The position numbers and the translations under genes are program-made. A DNA stretch of 64,000 nucleotides from Manduca sexta (Eukaryota; Arthropoda; Insecta; Lepidoptera; Sphingidae), in assembly GCF_014839805.1 (NCBI RefSeq), contig NC_051138.1, positions 13,142,983-13,206,982 on the forward strand, in the 5' to 3' direction. This document shows, in pieces, positions 57,701 through 64,000 of the stretch. Below the pieces are notes generated by a model. That model was not told where the DNA came from, searched no databases, and saw only the letters and a list, made by a program, of their open reading frames with translations. Each line of letters opens with the position of its first letter. Positions within the stretch are counted from its first letter, which is position 1.

Positions 57701-58877
57701 TTTTCTCATGATTGAAAAGTATGATTGTAAATGTAGGCGAATGCACGCTGTACGCCGTTATTTAAGTATGAATCTATGTTCTCTTTTATTTGCTATCGCT
57801 AATTTTATTTTATGCCGCTCCAGGTTTAGTCGATTGGATTTCATCTTATCCCATGTTAACGGTGATGTGCGTGCATTAGCTTATATAACTATTGTGACTA
57901 TGTACAAGAAAGACTTGGAAAAAATACAAAAGAAGTACTGAACAATTGATGACAAAAGAAAGCCCGGAGTTTCTTTCTGCCTTTCTTCTTCGGGTAGTCA
58001 TCACTTAGGTAGCTAGTGAAAGGCTGGTAGGTTAGCTAGGCTAGGGCTCATGTCCTCACCGGTGAGGATCGCGACGCGTTACCCTTCTATTTCCCCTACT
58101 TGCCAGCCCGAGCTGGTTACTTCGTACTTTTGTACCTAGTCTTTTGTATAAACTTTATCCCTAATTTAAAATCTCCATAGTTATATAAGTGATTTTAATA
58201 GTTGTTTAGAAATAATAATTATTCTTATTCTTTGTTTTGACGTATCATAAGTGCAACTTTGTTCGCCTACGTGATAAATAAAGTATTTTATTTTTTTTTT
58301 TTTTTTTTATTTGGCGCAAAGCATTAAAATTACACTGCTTAACAAACTAAGACAAAGAACAAACATTTTGCAAGAACTCCCAAAGTAATAGCGCGAAACA
58401 TGCTAGCGTGGGACCAAAAAGTATTAACATGAAAGTATTTACTTACGTGGCGCTGGAGGACCTCTACGTACACTGCTACTGGGTCCATGCCGCTGGCGCA
58501 ACTAAAATGGCTGCCGCGTGAGTCGATTTCTTAAGGAATACACAATATGATCGTATATCTAACTCTTTCCGTTTTCTATATACTATTTGCATCGGGACAA
58601 CCTACCCCTGGCATTCTCAGCCCCGCTCTCCCTTATGAGTTTACAATTCTTACTCTAAGTTTACGACTAACTATTATTTGCCGACAGGGTTTTTAATTGT
58701 GTGCATTTATTGGTTTCAGATTTCCTCACTGGAATAAATTGTTTTGATATTCCAAAGGAATCGTGGCATGAGTTCATGGATGATTACGTGGAGACACAGC
58801 GTTTTATGAACCTCATAGACGCTAAAGGTTTAGTAAGAACAAACTACAACCTTTTTGTAATCCATTGTATTAAGTAA
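48309..58877 (+). CDS. JHAMT-like: Juvenile hormone acid O-methyltransferase-like, gene B (4 exons)
   Basis: Exons 48,309-48,703, 53,789-53,960, 54,778-54,886 and 58,720-58,877 join to 277 codons plus TAA, with the same intron phases as gene A. It differs from A at 17 residues: K42R, Q63K, T66A, E82D, R129K, K200R, C216S, A223V, Y224F, L227F, P242H, I245M, E247D, L255M, I264V, K265R and L271F. The SAM motif and the FHWIKD block are kept, so catalysis is expected to be preserved. Introns 1 (5.1 kb) and 3 (3.8 kb) are swollen by private insertions. An in-frame ATG at 48,252 could add 19 residues. Function is inferred from family only. Confidence 0.9.
48915..49248 (+). repeat. Left terminal repeat of LTR-like element
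   Basis: 334 bp, TG...CA termini, direct copy of 51,351-51,684. Internal inverted motif GACCGGT/ACCGGTC around 48,955-48,976. Confidence 0.85.
49652..50072 (+). repeat. 211-bp unit duplicated in tandem
   Basis: 49,652-49,862 and 49,863-50,072 share CAGTACACAAAGACATC, CACAAGGCGTCCCAACGG, TACATCAAGGACCCGTGGTT and CAGAGGTACCACTCTCCAGA. Confidence 0.9.
50303..50368. repeat. 22-bp GC-rich minisatellite
   Basis: Three near-identical 22-bp units (GCGCGTACCCGCACCGCATG plus AG) with degenerate units on each side. Nearby 50,205-50,240 repeats GGTTCTCGGAGGTTCT. Open frames here are by-products of the repeat. Confidence 0.85.
50500..51045 (-). mobile_element. Second SINE type, minus strand
   Basis: On the minus strand a tRNA-like head at about 51,040 carries a B-box-like GGATTCGAATCCCGGGTC near 50,975, then a body with CTCCGGTCATGTCTGATTGC and a 3' part CGTATCGCTTACCATCAGAC. 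The head and the body may belong to two nested repeats. Confidence 0.45.
51351..51684 (+). repeat. Right terminal repeat of LTR-like element
   Basis: 334 bp, same ends and length as the left repeat. It is followed by TATATATA and directly by a Helitron. Confidence 0.85.
51693..52688 (-). mobile_element. Lep1-like Helitron with internal minisatellite, copy 1
   Basis: The 3' end (ACTAGCTTTTGCCCGCAGCT on the plus strand) and 5' end (CAAACTCTTCAGCTTTATAT) mark a minus-strand non-autonomous Helitron. 52,034-52,640 is a tandem array of five units of about 120 bp with TACTGCTCCGCTCCTATTGG, GCGTGATGATATATAGCC and CGGTAGTTCCTGAG. No helicase coding. Confidence 0.75.
52034..52640. repeat. 120-bp minisatellite, 5 units
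   Basis: Unit starts near 52,034, 52,163, 52,281, 52,400 and 52,520. The last units are nearly identical, suggesting recent amplification at the 5' side of the Helitron. Confidence 0.85.
52705..53025 (-). mobile_element. tRNA-derived SINE, copy in gene B intron 1
   Basis: Same insertion as 28,853-29,175 in gene A; A-box retained. The B-box region reads CCTTGGGTTTGAAACTGC on the plus strand, so it is mutated. Confidence 0.85.
53789..53960 (+). CDS. JHAMT-like: JHAMT-like gene B, exon 2
   Basis: 172 nt, identical in sequence to gene A exon 2, same GTATTC donor. Confidence 0.88.
54778..54886 (+). CDS. JHAMT-like: JHAMT-like gene B, exon 3
   Basis: 109 nt; four replacements and four silent changes relative to A (K200R, C216S, A223V, Y224F). 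Confidence 0.88.
55251..56044 (-). pseudogene. pogo transposase remnant, gene B copy
   Basis: 56,044-55,787: LPEEIRQLAYQCAVKF, AGKDWLTNFLKRHATFSIRT then PEATSAGRATSFNR, the full CENP-B-type DNA-binding tail, better preserved than in A. 55,782-55,453: QVSAEHETLVTIELGVSALG and CIGAGNRSGWM. 55,433-55,251: LLLLNNHSFHIHID with the same Asp-to-Asn change. Blocks are out of frame with one another. Confidence 0.8.
56812..57545. repeat. 120-bp minisatellite, 6 units
   Basis: Units start near 56,812, 56,934, 57,054, 57,178, 57,298 and 57,420; same unit as at 52,034. Confidence 0.85.
57550..57593. repeat. (CAAA)n microsatellite
   Basis: About ten to eleven CAAA units at the Helitron 5' end, against three in copy 1. 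Confidence 0.95.
57640..58305 (+). repeat. LINE 3'-end fragment, copy 4
   Basis: The longest copy: GACGACCACCCGATCATGTT, a stretch with GTACAAGAAAGACTTGG, the CTTCTTCGGGTAGTCATCAC block and the AATAAAGTATTTTATTT tail with a long T-run. Private to gene B intron 3. Confidence 0.7.
58720..58877 (+). CDS. JHAMT-like: JHAMT-like gene B, exon 4
   Basis: 158 nt, acceptor TTTCAG; eight replacements and about three silent changes relative to A. Ends NYNLFVIHCIK, TAA. An AATAAA lies at 59,141-59,146. Confidence 0.88.
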
Positions 58878-60404
58878 ACGAATGTGGCATTTACACAAAA
58901 CACCAACTATATCTATAATTTAGTAGATAGGTACAGGTAATCTTCAATTAGATGGAGCAATTACTTCGCCTCGCACGTATGTGCAAATCTTGGAAGGACT
59001 CAAAAAAGTTGCTCCATCTAAACATAATGTCAAGGCAATTCTTATCTGTGTTGACAGGCGAGACACGGTTCAAGAACTTAGGCGTAAGAATTTTGTTCCG
59101 TCTAATTGAGGCTTATAGCGGTCAAGTAAATTGTGGGGATAATAAATTTTATATTGGGCTTTATGGTTTTATTTCATCTCAATAGTTAGGTATATTTAAA
59201 TTAAATTCGTAAATACCCACTTTACCTGTAATCCTATTACCTACAATAACTATTGGCTATAACATTATGAAAGGGCATGCAAACATTTCTTTGACACTGC
59301 ATATATCTTCAAAATAACTATAGTGAACTTCTCAGGTATCTAGGTTTCCTCACGATGTCCTCATTCACCGTTAAAGCGGGCGATAATTCATAAAGAATAT
59401 TTTTTTAGAAAAGTCAGAGGTGTGTGCCCTCTGTATTTCAACCTGCGGACATTCTTCTCGGTAGTCCGTTCTACACCCAACTATGCTATCGCCGCTTTAT
59501 TATGTCAATGTTGCTAGACAATGCAAGCGTTTGAACATACATTGATATCATAATGTTGGGTGGGTTGATGCTTCACTTCATTTCTTTATTTATTGCAATT
59601 AGAACGGATGAACCAATTACACTAATTAGATCTATTATTTGTGAAACAATAAATATTATAATGCTATAATGGGTGTAATAAAAATCATTTATAAATAACT
59701 AGGTATCTCGTTTCGCCCGCCTACAATGCCATTCCCATTACCAAACTTAATTAAAACACTAGTGGTGTGAAGGTGTAACAAATAAACAAACCGACTTTCA
59801 AATTAGTTAGGATACTTGGTGAGCCCCCTGGTTTTACTTGCGTTGAAGAGAAAGGGGATGACCTATGGGCATTTCTGTTTCAGGCAGCAGGGTGAAGTGT
59901 AAAAAATACTTTGAGAACCTCTTAAATGATTATGTAATTTATTTCAACACATTTATACAGTCTTGTCTGAATAGAAATGCATGTAAATAAACATGACTAA
60001 TTGCAGAATAACATCAAAAGTCAATAAGATTCAGCAGTTTAAGCATCCATTGTTCTATTGATTATTATATAGATGGGTCATTTTGGCGAAAATGACATAT
60101 ATATTGCCGGATTCGGCTTTTCGAGCTCTAAAAAAGCCTACATCCGTTTCTAATGAGCTGAATATAGCCACCGAATACAAGAACTTGAAATGAAATCACC
60201 TATGTAGAAAATATCGATCGCTCTTTATAAACCTTTTACTAAATAATTTAAATTTATACCTACTAATATTATAAAGCTAAAGAATCTGTTTGTTTGAACG
60301 CGCTAATCTCGGAACCTACTAAGCAGACATTGAATTGTTTTCACTAATAGGAAGTTGCATTACTCGTGAATGCTACGGTTACTTTTTATCCCAAAGAAAA
60401 ATTC
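58878..60404 (+). repeat. Gene B 3' flank, collinear with 34,743-36,270
   Basis: Includes the small open frame without ATG (58,928-59,110), the SINE fragment 59,320-59,497 (minus) and the Helitron 5' fragment near 60,259-60,404. No additional gene seen. Confidence 0.7.
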
Positions 60405-61061
60405 AAATTGTGTATTCACGGCAGGAATTTAAAATGTAAGATGTCATCTATATATAAATAAAGCAGTAATTGGTTGTGTTCTTATTACGTAAATTGATCT
60501 ATGTATGTAATGACTGTTTCTCATAGCCACTAAGTAAAGTTCTTTTTTTTCGACTGCTGCGGTCATCCGGATTACCTTGCTAACGGGTTACAAATAGTAC
60601 CCCGGCTTAGAAACCGTTGCGGCCCCGACGAAGAGTGGTGAATGAAATGGTCCTAGGATCCTTTTAGACTCTAACGTGTTATATAACCACGAGGTATGTT
60701 TAGAGCATTGTATGCCTCGGCTATCAACTAATGTCCCCCATGCATGGGTATGCATTCGGTGTGAAGACTGAGCGCACAATAATTACCACGGGGATCTGGG
60801 GGTTGATCGATGTATTGTTAGGTACGGTAATTCAAGCAGGTATCTGTAGGTATGCTTAATAATAATACATTATATAACGTGAAATTAACTCTTTCTGTGG
60901 GTCTCGCCAGCTAGCACCTAAGAGAAGGGGAGGGCAGAGGGCTAAGCGGATATTTGTAGGACGGTAATCTCATTAATTAATAAGTTTTAACTGTAGGGGA
61001 ATTTAGATGAGGCAGTAGCACCCCTTCTGCCCCTTGACGACGCTTATATCTCTATCTGTTT

Positions 61062-61822
61062 GGGGCCATCCATAAATTACGTCACGCGTTACGGGCGAGG
61101 GAGGGGATCGACGAAGTGTGACATTATGTAACAAGGGGTGGGAGCGGTCCTTAAATATCGTGACGTCACATTTCAAAATATATTATAATCTAACCCCCTT
61201 ATTCATAAACGTTTTTTATCTAAGGACGGAGTAAAGTTATGATAACAAGCCTGTTTCTCAGTGCCCAACGGCACTGAGAAATAGACATAGGGCCGTTTTG
61301 ATTGGTTATTATTGTTGTATTTCAATATTAGCCAATCACAACGGCCCTACGTCTACGCACTGCGAATACTGCCATGCCGTCAGCACTGAGAAACAGACTT
61401 GTTATCATAGCCTTACTCGGTCGTTAGATAAAAAACGTTTATGAATAAGGGGGTTAGTGTTAAAACACGAATTAACTATTACTTTACGAAACCCTCAAAA
61501 ACATATATAACTATATCTGTGTATATATAAGATACCAATTGTTTTGTCGACCACTCGCTTTACTAGTGTTACGCGCCGACCGCCTAGGCGCTCTTTGATA
61601 AATGCCGCCAAACGCATTGCGCCTAGCGGTGATTTCTTTGTTTCTATTTCATTTGCCCACTGACTTTCGCGGATGAAACAACGTCAACGTCATCGTATAT
61701 TTGCAAAATATGTGACGTCACACTGAGGAGGGGGAGTCTCACTAATGTGAACAGCCGTGACAAGGACAGGGAGAGGGGCAAAACATCATGAAATTCGTGT
61801 GACGTAATTTATGGATGACCCC
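61062..61822. mobile_element. MITE-1, copy B, with nested MITE-2
   Basis: Same TIRs as 36,933-38,658. It retains about 72 bp (near 61,600-61,672) that copy A has lost between short GAT repeats. Confidence 0.8.
61194..61453. mobile_element. MITE with 60-bp TIRs (family 2), copy 2
   Basis: CCCCCTTATTCATAAACG ... CGTTTATGAATAAGGGGG, flanked by TAA and TTA. Copy A shows the unoccupied site ATAATCTAAGTGTTAAAAC near 38,358. Internal CAGTGCC...GGCACTG hairpin at about 61,260-61,276. Confidence 0.85.
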
Positions 61823-62157
61823 TTTCTTACACTTCCATTATTTCGATTATGTTAAGATTTGGTGCAATTAAACTTTCAATAGCAAAAAAGAATATAGGCC
61901 TCTGTATTTATACATCTTGCATTCCGCTCAGGCGGATCAGCGAGCAAAAGCTAATCGACTATACAAATGACCAAAAAAAAAATTTGGCACCTACTCCAAA
62001 ATTAGTAACCAGTATATAGGTAATGATTTTTTTTTTTTTTTTTTCTATTTATTACAGAGCTAAATCATAACCTGATTATGTCGCTCTGGTAGATAAATGT
62101 TACCAATATTTAACAATTTAGCTAAAATGACAAACAATGATTACTTAATTATACTAA

Positions 62158-63225
62158 TTAGACTGATATGAGGGTGAAACATAAGGTGTACAGTTTTACT
62201 AACAACTTTGCATCTTCCGAATGAGGATCCGCTAAAACAATATTACAATCAGAGGACTCTTTTAGTATGTGTTTGCACATGTCTCTGCGAAAGGCTGCAT
62301 TTCGAGCGCATTCCATCAAAATATGCAATAAATCCTCGGGTACATTGCATTGTGTACAGTTTGGTGAATCGACCTTTTTCATCAAAAATAAAAATCTTCT
62401 TGATGGGATATGACCAGTACGAAGCCTCATAATTATTACTGCTGCCTTTCTCGATAGGTTCAGATTATTAATCCATGGAATTTTAAATGGATGTGGCTGT
62501 ATCGTTTTATACCAAATGCCTTTTTCTCTAGAACGAGCATCAAAATACTCTTTCCATAAATCGTGACAATGGTTTTTTATCAAATATATATAATTTGAGT
62601 AATACGGTAATATATTATATTGGACTCCATCCGTAATAGCTTGTTTAGCCAGGTTGTCTACTATCTCATTATATTCTATACCGCAGTGTGATGGAATCCA
62701 TTGTAATCTAATGGATCTAGAGTTGGATGTCAATTTACAAATACTATCCAGCGTTGTATAGGCTATCGGTGTGCCTCGAATGCCCGAGGTGCACCGAGCC
62801 AGATGTTGGAGCGCGCTTCTGGAATCCGTGAATATGACAATATTATTTACATGTAATGATTCAGCGTAAGAAAGGGCCTCACAGATAGCGCTAAGCTCCG
62901 CCTCCATAATGCTTATTACATTACTATTAATTTTGAATTTTACACTGAGGTTAAGTTGCGGGTCAAAAAATGCCGAACCAGTTCCATTTCCATCTCTAGA
63001 TCCATCAGTAAACATTTTATAAAAATTCCCATATATTCGATTAATAAAATCTAAACAAGTTACTTTTAAATTATAATTATTGTAATATCGTTTGCCTTTT
63101 GAAACATTAGGGATACTGATGTTAACTATATTACTTAAATCGATATTACTAATCCAAGTATTCATTGCAAACATTTCTATTTGTGGACTAGAGTGAACAC
63201 TTATATCCTTTAGCATTTCATTCAT
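62158..63225 (-). pseudogene. LINE RNase H domain and C-terminus
   Basis: FYKMFTDGSRDGNGTGSAFF gives the first catalytic Asp, MEAELSAICEAL the Glu, IVIFTDSRSALQHL the second Asp, and LQWIPSHCGIEYNEIVDNLA the His and last Asp. It ends with a Cys/His tail (CTQCNVPEDLLHILMEC), a CCHC-like motif. Catalytic residues are all present. It is linked to the RT by a frame change near 63,240 with a 4-nt overlap. Confidence 0.8.
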
Positions 63226-64000
63226 TTCATTTTCAACAGCAATGGTTTTCTTTTATGTGGCCAGTATCTATTATCTTTAAACTTGAAAAGTTCATTAAGT
63301 AGTTTAATCGTAACATTATTTTGTTTTGACTTGCATTTTAATAAAAATTTTCCACATAAATAATTTCTTCGTACATACAATGGTGGGAGACATAGTTCAC
63401 TCTCCATTGCATGTGTTGGGGTTGTTTTTACGAAACCTCCTATTATTCTTAGTGCCTGGTTCTGTCTTCTATCTAATTTATAAATATATTTTTGACAACT
63501 GTTATTGTAAAAAAAACTTCCATAATCAAGTCTGCTCCTTATAATCGCAATGTATAGTGTTCTTAGATGCTTGGGATGTATACCCCAAGAAGATCCCGAT
63601 AAGATTTTAAATATATTTAAATATCTAGAAATCTTATACAGTACTTCAGTGATATGTTTATTCCACTTTAAAGAACGATCCAGCCAGATTCCTAAATATT
63701 TTACAGAACTTACTACCTCTAAAACAGAATTTTTCAAACTAAGCCTAATTGGTTCTCTATTTATACCTTTCTTAAAAATGCAGACTTTAGTTTTGGACGT
63801 GGAGATTTCTAAGCCCATATTCATTAATATAAGATTTAATTTATTTAACGCTACCTGTAGCTCTAAGGAAGCATCGCTAACATTTTTGCTCGATATGTAT
63901 AGGGCGTAGTCATCAGCGTACTGAGAAACCACTATATTTGATAGATGTTTACATATATAGATCGTAGCAATATTGAATAAGAGCGGAGAAATAGGATCAC
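63222..64000 (-). pseudogene. LINE reverse transcriptase, C-terminal half, cut by window
   Basis: The frame is open from the window edge (SPLLFNIATIYI), then QYADDYALYISS, SSVKYLGIWLDRSLKWNKH, IRSRLDYGSFFYN and RRQNQALRIIGG, all standard RT palm/thumb and post-RT motifs. It ends PLLLKMK at 63,222, most likely by a single-base frameshift because the next domain continues in another frame. Confidence 0.8.

Larger units (their letters stand above)
55065..58633 (-). mobile_element. pogo-type element, copy in gene B intron 3, split by later insertions
   Basis: Same element as 32,500-34,498, between TA dinucleotides (55,063-55,064 and 58,634-58,635). It is interrupted by a Helitron (56,479-57,619) and a LINE 3' fragment (57,640-58,305) that gene A lacks. 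Confidence 0.8.
60405..62029 (+). repeat. Segmental duplication spacer S1, copy B
   Basis: Near identical to S1-A up to about 38,875, where a minus-strand LINE tail (T-run from 62,028) breaks the collinearity. Confidence 0.8.
62030..64000 (-). mobile_element. I-like LINE with RNase H, 3' part, continues past the window
   Basis: The minus-strand 3' end is marked by the T-run at 62,028-62,044. RNase H and RT follow to the right edge. An RT immediately followed by RNase H in one LINE is typical of I-type and some related clades. Confidence 0.8.

Noticed and set aside
20000..62000. CRISPR array or bacterial operon
   Set aside because: Direct repeats here are minisatellites and duplicated transposons; introns, SINEs and LINEs show an insect genome.

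Overview
The window is eukaryotic and reads as a lepidopteran insect (moth or butterfly). Introns are GT-AG, the background is AT-rich, and the repeats are typical of Lepidoptera: Jockey-, CR1/Daphne-, I- and R1-type non-LTR retrotransposons, a tRNA-derived SINE, Lep1-like Helitrons ending in a CTAG-type terminus, and piggyBac, hAT and pogo elements. The one recognisable host gene family is the juvenile hormone acid O-methyltransferase (JHAMT) family. Species cannot be named from the sequence alone.

Layout. 1-18,271 is mostly transposon: a minus-strand CR1/Daphne-like LINE (about 181-4,500), a minus-strand Jockey-superfamily LINE (6,522-9,848), an almost full-length but frameshifted plus-strand Jockey LINE (9,849-14,880), a 1-kb foldback element (about 15,160-16,200) and a Helitron piece. 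A two-exon THAP-domain gene or gene remnant lies between the first two LINEs (minus strand, 5,111-5,679). 18,272-18,771 is an assembly gap of N.

20,000-62,030 is a segmentally duplicated tract. Two complete four-exon JHAMT-like genes lie in tandem on the plus strand: gene A (28,167-34,742) and gene B (48,309-58,877). Each splices cleanly to 277 codons. They differ at 17 residues by my reading. Each is followed by a homologous spacer S1 and preceded by a homologous spacer S2. A third spacer pair without its own gene (S1-C 21,358-23,530, S2-C 23,531-24,975) sits upstream of gene A. Transposons shared by or private to the copies give an order of events. A and B share a pogo element in intron 3, a SINE in intron 1 and a GGGGCCATCC-type MITE in S1; copy C lacks that MITE. 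Private insertions are an R1-clade LINE and a piggyBac (A), an LTR-like element, two Helitrons and a MITE (B), and a hAT element (C). Several have a paralogous empty site elsewhere in the window, so target duplications can be read directly.

62,030-64,000 is the 3' end of another minus-strand LINE (RT plus RNase H, I-like), cut by the window edge.

The genes that could act as a unit are the two JHAMT-like methyltransferases. They are probably soluble SAM-dependent enzymes on juvenile-hormone-type or other sesquiterpenoid or fatty carboxylic acids; the substrate is not shown by sequence. Gene B lost about 300 bp of upstream sequence relative to gene A and gained an in-frame upstream ATG derived from a LINE 3' end. 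The two copies may therefore differ in expression and N-terminus.
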